Positions 8,144-15,403 are shown, counted from the first letter of the stretch. The stretch: 27,032 nt of DNA from Bacteroidota bacterium (GCA_010027395.1 RGVD01000006.1:1-27032), one strand, 5' to 3'. Made by a program: numbers and translations. Notes: a model not told the origin generated them from the sequence alone.

Positions 8144-8635
8144 ATGCCAAAAATCGGAATATTATCAGATACGCACGGATATATTGACCCAAGTCTTTTT
8201 ACATTTTTTGCTGATTGTGAGGAAATTTGGCATGCTGGTGATTGGGGCACTGCGGAAACTGTGAAGCAATTAGAGAGCTTTAAACCCGTTCGTTCTGTTT
8301 ACGGAAATATTGATGGACAGGATGTTAGGGTGATTTATCCTGAAGTCGATGAGTTTACATACCAAGGTCTACAAGTTTGTATGCTTCATATTGGCGGGTA
8401 TCCCGAAAAATATTCCCCACTTTTTAAAAAAATCCTAAAAATATCAACACCAGATATCATGATTTGTGGACATTCTCATATTTTGAAAGTGATGCGTGAT
8501 AAAAAAAATAACTTGATGCACATTAATCCGGGAGCAGCTGGAAATCATGGTTTTCATCAAATTTGCACAGCCATTAGGTTAAATATTTATGAAGGCAAAT
8601 TATCCGATTTGGAGGTGTGGGAGAAAAAAAGATGA
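8144..8635 (+). CDS. YfcE/MJ0936-type metallophosphoesterase
   Basis: This 163-residue calcineurin-like phosphoesterase contains all the dimetal motifs in order: SDTHG (8-12), HAGDWG (about 30-35), YGNIDGQD (about 53-60), MLHIGGY, and ICGHSHILKV (about 107-116). The compact size, single domain and GNxD motif place it with the YfcE family of Mn2+-dependent phosphodiesterases. The natural substrate of this family is not settled. It is cytoplasmic, with no signal or membrane segment. It is divergent from the rhomboid gene and lies 80 bases before the M43 protease on the same strand, but a promoter-like sequence in that gap makes the protease an independent transcript. Confidence 0.87.
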   Translation: MPKIGILSDTHGYIDPSLFTFFADCEEIWHAGDWGTAETVKQLESFKPVRSVYGNIDGQDVRVIYPEVDEFTYQGLQVCMLHIGGYPEKYSPLFKKILKISTPDIMICGHSHILKVMRDKKNNLMHINPGAAGNHGFHQICTAIRLNIYEGKLSDLEVWEKKR

Positions 8636-8665
8636 AAATATGATGCAACCCATTTGAATTTGATA

Positions 8666-8694
8666 TTGACATACACATAAATATTACTATTTTG
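8666..8694 (+). promoter_or_regulatory. Weak promoter candidate for the M43 protease gene
   Basis: TTG (8666-8668) and TATTTTG (8688-8694) are 19 bases apart, and the ATG follows 21 bases later. The -7 box lacks one base relative to TAnnTTTG. Confidence 0.35.
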
Positions 8695-8715
8695 CTAACC
8701 TGAATTTAATTAAAT

Positions 8716-10923
8716 ATGAAAAATATTATTATTACTCTAAGTGCTTTGATTGTGTTCTGCTTTGGTGCTAGTGCACAAACACTGAAATGCGGAACCACAC
8801 AGTATAATCAGTCGTTGAGAGACATCAATCCTGATGAATACATTCAACAGAGAAACCAATTTGAACAAGGTTGGGCTCAATACCGCGAAATACATAAGGA
8901 TGAAATAAAATCAACCATTCTTAAAAAAAGCGCACAGCCTAAATATATTATCCCTGTGGTAATTCACATCATGCACAATTATGGTGGAGAAAACATTTCT
9001 GATGCTCAGGTGCAAGCTACTATTAATCTTATGAACGAGTATTATAAAGGTAATAAGGCAAAAAATGTACGACCAATTTTCCAACATTTGATAGCTGATT
9101 GTGGTGATATAGAATTTAGATTGGCAAAAAAAGATCCTAAAGGTAATTGCTCAACAGGTATTACCCGCACCCAAACAGAGCAAACATCCAATGCAACTAA
9201 TGATATTAAAAAATTAATTTGCTGGGATACCAAAAGATACTTAAATATTTGGGTTGCTTCTTCAGTTCTATCTGGTGGTAAGGCTGTAGGTGGATTTGCT
9301 CAATTGCCTTTTGGCTACAGTCCTGCCAATACGGATGGTATTTTGCTAGTAGCTGGCCAGTTTGTGAGCGATGGAACAGGTGCTCATGAAGCAGGTCACT
9401 GGTTAGGTTTATCACATCCATTTGATGGCGATAGCTGCGATATTAACGGTGATAATATTTTTGATACCCCTCCAACCTATTTTACATACAGTAAAACTCA
9501 AGTTAACACTGGAAGAGGTGATTCATGCGCACGTCCATTTGCCAATACTTGTTCAACAGATAATCCTGATTTGCCCGACATGCAAGAAAATATTATGGAT
9601 TATTTTGGTGGTTCATGCAGTAGCGTTATGTTTACTTTGGAACAAAGAGCTAGAATGTTCTATTCATTAGAAAATTACAGAAGCCAATTATGGGCAGCTG
9701 ATAACCTAGTAAACACTGGTGTTTTAGATGCTGCCACTCCTTGTACCCCTATTCCATCATTTGGTATTACTTTGAATAATATATCTACTTCAACCACAGC
9801 TTGTGCTAATAATTCATTTACTTTTCGCCAGACTTCATACAACGGTGCTGTGACCTCAGCAGAATGGACTTTTGATGGTGGTACTCCTAATACCTATACA
9901 GCTTCAACAAGCTCAGCGCTTAGCACAGCAACACCAGCAATTACGTATGCCAATCCGGGAACATATAATGTAAAATTGAAAGTTACCGGCCCAGCTGGCA
10001 CAAGAGATACAGTTTACAAAAATTATATAACCATATTACCAGCAACTGCTACTTTGCCAAAAAATGCATACAGTGCTGATTGGGATTATTTAAACGATTA
10101 TCAAGCTAATGGTTGGTATTTTGAAAATGAAAATGCATCAACTAGATTAACTTGGGTGAGAACACCTGTGCCCTACTCAGGAAATTATAGCATGATGCTG
10201 CCAGTGAATCCAAATGCTATTCAGACAAGTTTCTATTTTATTTCGCCTTCATTCAACTTGTCAGGTGCAGCTGCTCCATATTTCAAGTTTAAATATGCTT
10301 TTGCACAGGGAACATATACTCCATTATCAATTACTGCATCTCCCGATGTATTAAGAGTTTCTTACTCTACTGACTGTGGTAAATCTTGGACATCTAAAAA
10401 GGTAGTTTCTGGTGCAGCTTTATTTACAGCTACCAATGGAACAACAGCTACTTCTCCTATTCCATACACAAGTTATTTCGTGCCTGCTGATCAAAGCAAA
10501 TGGAAAGAAGTAAAATTAGATGGCGCTTTATTACCAACTGGTGCTGCATTAAACAATGTTAAATTTAGAATCGAATTGGCTTATGAAGGTGGAAATAATT
10601 TCTACCTAGATGAAGTGCAAGTTGGTTTGGCCTCAAGCATCAATAACGATTTGTTAAAAGAACAATTAGGTTTCAACTTATATCCAAATCCATTTAACTC
10701 TTCAGCTACTTTGTCTTATAGCTTAAACTCTAAAGAAATTGTGGAAGTAGCTATTTTTGATATTGCAGGCAAACAGATTGCTACTTTAAGCAATGGAATG
10801 CAGTCAGAAGGTAAACATGAGTTACAGATCAACAAATCTGATTTAAACCTAAACAGTGGTATTTACTTCATCAAAATGATGGTGGGTGAAAATACATTGA
10901 CTCAAAAAGTAGTATTAAATTAA
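8716..10923 (+). CDS. Secreted M43 (pappalysin/cytophagalysin-like) metalloprotease with PKD and type IX sorting domains
   Basis: This 735-residue exported protease has domains in this order. A Sec signal peptide covers 1-21 (ending GASAQ). A propeptide-like segment runs to about 75. An M43 catalytic domain covers about 75-335, with the zinc motif HEAGHWLGLSH at 224-234 and the Met-turn region ENIMDYFGGSCS, plus paired Cys residues. A PKD-like domain covers about 350-445 (YANPGTYNVKLKV). A jelly-roll or MAM-like region covers about 455-640 (FYFISPSFNLSG, NNFYLDEVQV). The C-terminal type IX secretion sorting domain covers about 660-735 (LYPNPFNSSATL, VAIFDIAGKQIATL, SGIYFIKM). The family hydrolyses extracellular proteins; this substrate is unknown. 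A decayed paralogue lies just downstream. Confidence 0.92.
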   Translation: MKNIIITLSALIVFCFGASAQTLKCGTTQYNQSLRDINPDEYIQQRNQFEQGWAQYREIHKDEIKSTILKKSAQPKYIIPVVIHIMHNYGGENISDAQVQATINLMNEYYKGNKAKNVRPIFQHLIADCGDIEFRLAKKDPKGNCSTGITRTQTEQTSNATNDIKKLICWDTKRYLNIWVASSVLSGGKAVGGFAQLPFGYSPANTDGILLVAGQFVSDGTGAHEAGHWLGLSHPFDGDSCDINGDNIFDTPPTYFTYSKTQVNTGRGDSCARPFANTCSTDNPDLPDMQENIMDYFGGSCSSVMFTLEQRARMFYSLENYRSQLWAADNLVNTGVLDAATPCTPIPSFGITLNNISTSTTACANNSFTFRQTSYNGAVTSAEWTFDGGTPNTYTASTSSALSTATPAITYANPGTYNVKLKVTGPAGTRDTVYKNYITILPATATLPKNAYSADWDYLNDYQANGWYFENENASTRLTWVRTPVPYSGNYSMMLPVNPNAIQTSFYFISPSFNLSGAAAPYFKFKYAFAQGTYTPLSITASPDVLRVSYSTDCGKSWTSKKVVSGAALFTATNGTTATSPIPYTSYFVPADQSKWKEVKLDGALLPTGAALNNVKFRIELAYEGGNNFYLDEVQVGLASSINNDLLKEQLGFNLYPNPFNSSATLSYSLNSKEIVEVAIFDIAGKQIATLSNGMQSEGKHELQINKSDLNLNSGIYFIKMMVGENTLTQKVVLN

Positions 10924-10989
10924 AATCTGACTTCATCCCGATTGAATAATAAATCGGTTAAAAACATTAAAGTCTGAACTAGTTTAGTT

Positions 10990-11281
10990 GTAAAAAAATA
11001 ATTATAATTTTCAGTTTATTGTTTGTGTTATGGTCTTCCGCCATAGCACAAACAAATAAGTTTGGCACAGACCAATACAATAGCCACGAGCTTTCTTCCA
11101 ACCCTGAGCAATCCCATCTATTAAGAGCTCGATTTGATAATGGCTGGTCACATACTTGGAAGCCAAAATAGAAGAAATAGGTATAAAAAAACTTCAAAAA
11201 ATATCTTATCCTAAATACATCATACATGTTTTGGTTCATGTTATGTATAATCATGGCTCAGAAAATACTTCAGATACAATG
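10990..11281 (+). pseudogene. Decayed 5' fragment of a second M43 metalloprotease
   Basis: Read in the plus strand, this stretch encodes an N-terminus paralogous to the intact protease upstream. It has a signal-like segment KKIIIIFSLLFVLWSSAIAQT, then KFGTDQYNSHELSSNPEQ and NGWSHTW, matching KCGTTQYNQSLRDINPDEY and QGWAQY of the upstream gene. The start codon is lost (GTA at the expected place). A one-base shift near 11160 moves the frame. After it, PKYIIHVLVHVMYNHGSENTSD matches PKYIIPVVIHIMHNYGGENISD of the intact copy. Homology ends near 11281, before the catalytic domain, so no protease can be made. The two copies are in tandem, which points to an ancient duplication followed by decay and deletion. 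Confidence 0.85.
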
Positions 11282-11309
11282 TTTAGTAAAGTCATTTTGA
11301 CTTGATTTA

Positions 11310-11402
11310 ATGCATTTAATCTATCAATTTGAGGGAAGGCTAGAGCCAATTGATTCAAAAGATTACAGTCAATTAAAATCATTTTGGTTTGATAATCAGT
11401 AA
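11310..11402 (+). pseudogene. Probable 3' remnant of an unknown gene
   Basis: A 30-codon open stretch, MHLIYQFEGRLEPIDSKD followed by YSQLKSFWFDNQ, ends in TAA directly before the strong terminator at 11403. It is not related to the M43 protease or its sorting domain. Its composition and its position against a terminator suggest the authentic end of a gene whose front was deleted when the protease paralogue was truncated. It could also be a chance reading frame. No family is recognised. Confidence 0.35.
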
Positions 11403-11430
11403 AAATCCTGCCTTTGTGCAGGATTTTTTT
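11403..11430 (+). terminator. Intrinsic terminator
   Basis: A 9-bp perfect stem, AAATCCTGC (11403-11411) with GCAGGATTT (11418-11426) and loop CTTTGT, is followed by more T residues. It starts right after the stop of the 11310 remnant and before the tRNA-Ser promoter. Confidence 0.85.
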
Positions 11431-11448
11431 ATTTATAAGCATAAAAAT

Positions 11449-11479
11449 TTGGTCAAAATAAAGCATAGCCTTACTTTCG
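11449..11479 (+). promoter_or_regulatory. Putative tRNA-Ser promoter
   Basis: TTG (11449-11451) and TACTTTCG (11472-11479) are separated by 20 bases. The second box differs from TAnnTTTG at one base. Transcription would begin at or next to the first base of the tRNA. Confidence 0.5.
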
Positions 11480-11484
11480 CAGAT

Positions 11485-11572
11485 GGAGAGTTGGCAGAGT
11501 GGTCGATTGCGGCAGTCTTGAAAACTGTTGTCTGTAACAGGACCTGGGGTTCGAATCCCTAACTCTCCGCCA
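11485..11572 (+). tRNA. tRNA-Ser (anticodon UGA)
   Basis: This is an 88-base serine tRNA with encoded CCA. The acceptor arm GGAGAGT (11485-11491) pairs perfectly with ACTCTCC (11562-11568), followed by discriminator G and CCA. The anticodon stem GCAGT/ACTGT (with one G-U pair) encloses the loop CTTGAAA, with anticodon TGA at 11519-11521 reading UCA. A long variable arm (about TGTCTGTAACAGGACC) and the T-arm CTGGGGTTCGAATCCCT are present, as expected for a class II tRNA. The region immediately downstream carries an integrase remnant, so the 3' end of this gene may have served as an element attachment site. Confidence 0.96.
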
Positions 11573-11671
11573 GTAGCAATACAAAACAAATCAAAAGCCT
11601 GTGAATCTCAGTATTTACAGGCTTCTTTGTTTTTACACCTTTTCAATTCATTCATTCTTTCGCAAATCTGA

Positions 11672-12175
11672 GGGGGCAAATTCGGGGTCACTAATTTTAA
11701 AAAATCAGGGGCTTTCAAAGCAAATGCGTATAACAAGTATGCCGACCTTAACGCCCTCTATGACAAGGCAACTCCTGAACTTTTACGCGATGCCATTTTG
11801 TGTGTGAACACTAGCAAGTCAAAAACACTCTGCACCGTGTGGGAAGACTACACCCATGACCTAAAATTACTCATCGGAAAAGAAACCTCTTATGCAAACT
11901 ATCAAAAGTATTGCACGGCTTTAAAATGGATGAAGCAATTCCTCATGGAAGAATACCGAGTGCATGATGTGCCGATTAAATTAATCAATCGGCAAATGGT
12001 TGTAAAGTTTGAAGTGTTTCTCCGCACAAAAAAGTTGCGCAACTACTATTGCCCTAGAGATATGATTTTAAAAATTGCCCTAAAAAATCGATTGAAATCA
12101 ATGCTTTGTAGCGAATTAGAGAGTGAAAATATTTTTGTAATGGGAGTGTGTTTTTTTATCGATTTGGAGGGGTGA
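11672..12175 (+). pseudogene. Remnant of a tyrosine recombinase (phage/transposon integrase)
   Basis: An open stretch of 167 codons without an ATG near its front runs from just after an in-frame TGA (11669) to a TGA at 12173. The best supported part, KTLCTVWEDYTHDLKLLIGK then SYANYQKYCTALKWMKQFLM and EEYRVHDVPIKLINRQMVV and KFEVFLRTKKL, is the SAM-like core-binding domain of Bacteroidota tyrosine integrases. The catalytic C-terminal domain (Arg, HxxR, Tyr) is absent and the tail after about 12050 looks unrelated. The upstream stretch (YNKYADLNALYDKATPELL) could be part of the arm-binding domain. It lies 100 bases after tRNA-Ser. I regard it as an inactive relic. A short expressed protein starting at TTG 11798 cannot be excluded. 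Confidence 0.65.
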
Positions 12176-12213
12176 AAAATTGCAGCATTGAGATTTTGAA
12201 TTGTTGATTTTAG

Positions 12214-12269
12214 AAATACTCAAATGCTCAAATACTCATCTGCTTAATTTGATTAAATGTGAGTATTTG
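12214..12269 (+). repeat. Three tandem 8-bp repeats joined to a 10-bp inverted repeat
   Basis: AAATACTC, AAATGCTC and AAATACTC lie head to tail at 12214-12237. CAAATACTCA (12229-12238) is the exact reverse complement of TGAGTATTTG (12260-12269), with 21 bases between. This lies in the gene-free stretch between the integrase remnant and fic. A binding site or a cruciform are possible readings. Confidence 0.6.
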
Positions 12270-12310
12270 CGGTATAATAATTCATCGGTGGTGCTAAAAG
12301 ATACGTATCA

Positions 12311-12401
12311 AATTTCGTATATAAACGGATAAATACGGATATTTTATTTGTTTAAATCGGATATGTTTTCGTATATTTGATAATAAATACGAATATTTTA
12401 T
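12311..12401 (+). promoter_or_regulatory. fic promoter with repeated ATACG operator-like boxes
   Basis: The promoter is TTG (12348-12350), 21 bases, then TATATTTG (12372-12379), an exact TAnnTTTG. It would start transcription about 14 bases before the fic ATG. A near-exact 17-base direct repeat is placed upstream and on the start codon: AAATACGGATATTTTAT at 12331-12347 and AAATACGAATATTTTAT at 12385-12401 (16 of 17 identical). TTCGTATATTT (12368-12378) and AAATACGAA (12385-12393) form an imperfect inverted repeat covering the -7 box. A further TTTCGTATATAAA lies at 12313-12325. This layout suits repression by a DNA-binding protein, perhaps Fic itself. Confidence 0.6.
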
Positions 12402-13440
12402 GAGTTTACTAATACATACATTGAAACTTGATTTGGGCATGAAACTCATGACTGAATTAAGTAAAATAGACAGATTTGATGCTTCCTGGGCAACTATTGA
12501 AAAGCGTGAAGGCGCTTCGTTGAAACAATTAAAATCTATTGCCACGGTAAGAAGCGTAGGGGCTTCAACCAGGATTGAGGGTTCAAAGATGACAGATGAT
12601 GAAGTAGCCATTTTGATTGAAAAATTGTCTATTTCTAAACTAGAAGAAAGAGACGAGCAAGAAGTAATTGGTTATTTTGAAGCCTTAGATACGATTGCTG
12701 AAAATTATGAATCCATCAGTATTTCTGAAAGTCAAATAAAAAACTTACATAAAATATTGATGCTGCATGGCGATAAAGATGCTTGGCATAGAGGAAACTA
12801 CAAACAAGTGAGTAATGCCGTAGAAGCTAATTTGGTTGATGGTACGAAGCAAATTGTATTTAGAACTGCTGAACCAGGATTAGAAACACAAGATGCCATG
12901 ATGCAATTGTTTGAATGGTATCATTCAGATAAGGAAACAATTCCTTTGGTTAAGGCAGCTTTGTTTGTTTATGAATTTTTAAGCATCCATCCATTTCAAG
13001 ATGGCAATGGAAGATTAAGTAGATTGCTTGGTAGTTTACTGCTTTTGAAAAATGGTTATTCATGGATTCAATACGTCAGTTTTGAGCATGAAATTGAAAG
13101 TAGAAAATCGGAGTATTACAAAGTACTCATGCAAACGCAGCGAAACAGACCAGGTGAAAATGTTACGGACTGGCTAACTTTTTTTATCAGTTGTTTGATA
13201 AACATACAGGAGCAGTTGCTGGTTAAATTAGAAGAAAGCAAAACAGTACAGCCCGTTTCACAACGAGAGAAACGTATCTTATTCTTTATACAAAACCACG
13301 CAGGATGTGGGTCTAGCGAAATAGCTAAGAAACTTGACATGGCTTTGCCAACCGTAAAGAAATCTTTGGCTGAATTAGTTTTAAAAGGAACCATCACGAA
13401 AGAGGGACAGGGTAAAGCGACAGGGTATTTTGTGGTTTGA
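12400..13440 (+). CDS. Fic family AMP-transferase with N-terminal inhibitory motif and C-terminal winged helix
   Basis: Fic enzymes usually transfer AMP from ATP to hydroxyl groups of target proteins. The 346-residue protein has the catalytic loop HPFQDGNGRLSRL at 197-209 with all core residues (H, F, D, N, R). The auto-inhibitory motif S-T-R-I-E-G at 56-61 fits the S/TxxxE(G/N) rule and sits N-terminal of the Fic core, hence class II. The last 75 residues (about 270-346) form a winged helix-turn-helix (REKRILFFIQNHAG, SSEIAKKLDMALPTVKKSL). No antitoxin gene is adjacent, as expected for an internally inhibited enzyme. The start is supported by a promoter 20 bases upstream; M14 is an alternative. 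The target is unknown. Confidence 0.9.
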   Translation: MSLLIHTLKLDLGMKLMTELSKIDRFDASWATIEKREGASLKQLKSIATVRSVGASTRIEGSKMTDDEVAILIEKLSISKLEERDEQEVIGYFEALDTIAENYESISISESQIKNLHKILMLHGDKDAWHRGNYKQVSNAVEANLVDGTKQIVFRTAEPGLETQDAMMQLFEWYHSDKETIPLVKAALFVYEFLSIHPFQDGNGRLSRLLGSLLLLKNGYSWIQYVSFEHEIESRKSEYYKVLMQTQRNRPGENVTDWLTFFISCLINIQEQLLVKLEESKTVQPVSQREKRILFFIQNHAGCGSSEIAKKLDMALPTVKKSLAELVLKGTITKEGQGKATGYFVV

Positions 13441-13586
13441 TAAGAATGAAAATAACATCAACCCTTTATTCAAAATATTGATATTGGCTAATTGTTTTTG
13501 AGATGGTTTTGCAAGGGTATTCATGATACCAATATCAAAATAATTATGATTAATTGTTCATAATTTTATTACCTCACTATTAAAAT
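13441..13586. repeat. Gene-free spacer with two inverted repeats after fic
   Basis: TTGATATTGG (13478-13487) is the exact reverse complement of CCAATATCAA (13529-13538), enclosing 41 bases. AATTATG (13542-13548) pairs with CATAATT (13559-13565) across a 10-base loop. Neither is followed by a clear T run, so I do not call them terminators, although they lie between convergent genes. No coding potential is seen here. Confidence 0.5.
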
Positions 13587-13881
13587 TGAATGGAACGATT
13601 CATGTTAGAAACTTTGGTTTTGTTGAAACAAGAATTCATTGAGTCCAGATGAGAATTAATCTCCTTCCAAACAAAACTAAATGGGTTCGGAAGTGAATTG
13701 GATTCATTCCAAACTAAATAAATTGAGCTAAAAGATGAGTATATATTGTAATGCGTAGAATTGACTCAATTCCGAACTAAATTAATTTAGCTCGGAACTA
13801 AATGAGGTTCCTTTCGCACAGAATTGTATTAGTTAAAAACAGAACTCATTTCGTTCTATGCTATATAGATTCCCTTCGGAA
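13587..13881. repeat. Chain of degenerate short palindromes
   Basis: About 295 bases without a gene are filled by end-sharing palindromes. GAAT/ATTC is at 13587-13600. GGAA(g)TGAAT with ATTCATTCC is at 13689-13710. GAATTGACTCAATTC, perfect, is at 13758-13772. A 28-base palindrome at 13770-13797 has arms TTCCGAACTAAATT and AATTTAGCTCGGAA, with one mismatch. GGAAC/GTTCC is at 13794-13811, AGAAC/GTTCT at 13841-13857, and TTCC/GGAA at 13870-13881. The 35 bases at 13695-13729 also match 13758-13792 at 28 of 35 positions, a 63-base period. Arms use a common TTCC...GGAA or GAAC...GTTC vocabulary. No terminal element structure or reading frame is seen. Confidence 0.7.
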
Positions 13882-13922
13882 GTAATTTCTTAAAAGAATA
13901 AAATGATTAGATATCTGTTTTA

Positions 13923-14942
13923 TCAACTAGCATTTATCACTTTTTCAACAGATTTGGCTGTGTCAAGAACGGTTTTTTCAAAAGGAATTGGCTTCCAATT
14001 AAACGTTTTCATCGTATCACTTACATCAGCTTCAATGGTATTACCTACAAATGGCAACATTCCTTTAATTTCGCTATTAAAGTTGGCAATAAATTTCAAT
14101 AGAAATGTAGGTGCTAGTCTCGTGCTAACTTTATCATAACCATTTGATTTTAAAATTTGGGCAATTACTTGAATTGCATGAGGCTTTTCGGAAGTTACAA
14201 TGAAACGTTTGCCATTTGCTTTTTCATTTTCTAATGCTGAAACATGAATAGTCGCTACATCTCTCACATCAGACATTACTGAATAAGCACGAGGCAACAT
14301 AGGTACTTTTCCTGTAATTAATTTATTAAAAAAATCCATTGCCTCTGTAGCTAAATTACCTGTAAGGGTTGGCCCATAAATAGGCCCAGGATTCACTACC
14401 ACCAATTCCAGTTTATTTTCACCTGTCTGATTTTTTATAAAATCCCATGCACTATTTTCAGCAATTGTTTTGCTTTTAAAGTAAGCAGTTACATTTTTTG
14501 CATTAACATCCGTCCAACTATCTTGATTAATTTTTATCAAACCCTCTTTTCCACCATGCATAGCAACAGTTGAAGATGTAAGTACTATTCTTTTAACTCC
14601 TGCTTTTTTGGCAGCCTCCAACGCTCTCAATGTGCCTTCAACGGCAGGTTTTATTAATTCGTTTTCGTCTTTTGGTACTTTCACAACAAAAGGTGATGCT
14701 ACATGCAATACATAATCGCAACCCTCCATGGCATCGTCCCATCCTGCATCTTTCATCAGGTCAAGTTCACAAAATTCTAAATTGCCTTTAGGATCAATTT
14801 CTTTTTTGATACCATTTAATACTTCATCGATTCGAGATAAACTTCTAACCGAACCTTTAACTGCATAACCTTTTTTTAATAGTTCGGCTGCACAATGCTG
14901 TCCTACAAATCCTGATATTCCTGTTACTAATACTTTTTTCAT
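13923..14942 (-). CDS. Extended SDR, dihydroflavonol-4-reductase-like NAD(P)-dependent reductase
   Basis: This 339-residue cytoplasmic Rossmann enzyme opens with MKKVLVTGISGFVGQHCAAELL, where TGxxGFxG is the extended-SDR nucleotide motif. SVRSLSRIDEV marks the region usually selecting NADP(H). LDLMKDAGWDDAMEGCDYVLHVASP (about 61-85) and VLTSSTVAMHGG (about 120-131) are typical of the DFR/aldehyde-reductase group. The catalytic YxxxK is YFKSK at about 154-158, and NPGPIYGP at about 185-192 is the substrate-side loop. The family reduces aldehydes or ketones; this substrate is unknown. It lies downstream of the DUF1330 gene, but a hairpin terminator (14976-15006) separates them, so it may have a separate or read-through transcript. 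Confidence 0.85.
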   Translation of the reverse strand: MKKVLVTGISGFVGQHCAAELLKKGYAVKGSVRSLSRIDEVLNGIKKEIDPKGNLEFCELDLMKDAGWDDAMEGCDYVLHVASPFVVKVPKDENELIKPAVEGTLRALEAAKKAGVKRIVLTSSTVAMHGGKEGLIKINQDSWTDVNAKNVTAYFKSKTIAENSAWDFIKNQTGENKLELVVVNPGPIYGPTLTGNLATEAMDFFNKLITGKVPMLPRAYSVMSDVRDVATIHVSALENEKANGKRFIVTSEKPHAIQVIAQILKSNGYDKVSTRLAPTFLLKFIANFNSEIKGMLPFVGNTIEADVSDTMKTFNWKPIPFEKTVLDTAKSVEKVINAS

Positions 14943-14964
14943 TTTTTTATGTGAGTTTAATTTT

Positions 14965-15006
14965 TAAAAAAAATTAACCAAACCTAGCAATTGACTAAGT
15001 TTGGTT
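14965..15006 (-). terminator. Intrinsic terminator after the DUF1330 gene
   Basis: AACCAAAC (14976-14983) pairs perfectly with GTTTGGTT (14999-15006). Inner TAG/CTA pairs extend the stem after one mismatch. On the minus strand it is followed by AA and a long T run (plus-strand A run 14966-14973). It lies 22 bases after the DUF1330 stop. Confidence 0.75.
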
Positions 15007-15027
15007 ATTGATTGTGAAAACTACAAA

Positions 15028-15369
15028 TTACATTCCTGGTATAATTACCACTCTACCTGCTTCTGATTGTAGTTCATTAATACGGAGGCTTTTGTAGGGT
15101 TGGTACTCCTCTGAATTATACCAACCTTCGGCTGCTTCCATACTTGGAAATTGAAGTACTGCCGCCCAATTTCCATCCCATTCACCTTCTTTAACTGTTG
15201 GCGCAGGAGTGCCAGCAATCATTTTCCCTCCGTGTTTCATTAGAATAGGAATTGCAAATTGTGCATAACGTTGATTTAACTCTTCCATACTTTTAACCTT
15301 CATTTGAACCATGATGTAAGCTGGTTTTGTAAAATTTGAACCTTCTGTGTTTTTTTCTTGATTTTCCAT
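15028..15369 (-). CDS. DUF1330 family protein
   Basis: This 113-residue protein of the dimeric alpha+beta barrel type has PAYIMVQMKVKSMEELNQRY, GGKMIAGTPAPTVKEGEWDG and VLQFPSMEAAEGWYNSEEYQP, the pattern of DUF1330 (also seen in YciI/ABM-like folds). The biochemical role of the family is not established. The N-terminal 18 residues (MENQEKNTEGSNFTKP) are polar and probably disordered. It is divergent from the HxlR regulator. The promoter at 15404-15433 carries repeated TTTGCAAGT boxes, so it is the most likely direct HxlR target. It ends at a terminator before the reductase gene. A role in handling a reactive small molecule is a guess from the neighbouring reductase and HxlR. Confidence 0.85.
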   Translation of the reverse strand: MENQEKNTEGSNFTKPAYIMVQMKVKSMEELNQRYAQFAIPILMKHGGKMIAGTPAPTVKEGEWDGNWAAVLQFPSMEAAEGWYNSEEYQPYKSLRINELQSEAGRVVIIPGM

Positions 15370-15403
15370 TTTTTAAATTTTAATATTACTTTTGTATCGC
15401 AAG

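Noticed and set aside
8092..8250. N-terminal extension of the rhomboid protein to 8250
   Set aside because: It would overlap the start of the divergent phosphodiesterase gene by about 100 bases and adds no rhomboid-like sequence.
10938..10957. Terminator after the M43 protease
   Set aside because: Only a 6-bp stem (CCGATT/AATCGG) with an 8-base loop and no T run, so it is not convincing.
10979..11254. Open frame on the minus strand, 91 codons
   Set aside because: It is antisense to the clearly homologous protease pseudogene and has no recognisable features.
11251..11589. Open frame on the minus strand, 112 codons, beginning MFCIATGGELGIRTPG
   Set aside because: It reads through the tRNA-Ser gene in antisense. 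The GIRTPG-type peptide is a well-known false translation of tRNA genes.
11601..11807. Plus-strand open frame of 68 codons after tRNA-Ser
   Set aside because: It lies in a different frame from the integrase remnant, which has protein-like content over the same bases.
13587..13881. Possible CRISPR array
   Set aside because: Units are degenerate, differ in length, overlap one another and have no constant spacer size. No cas genes are present.
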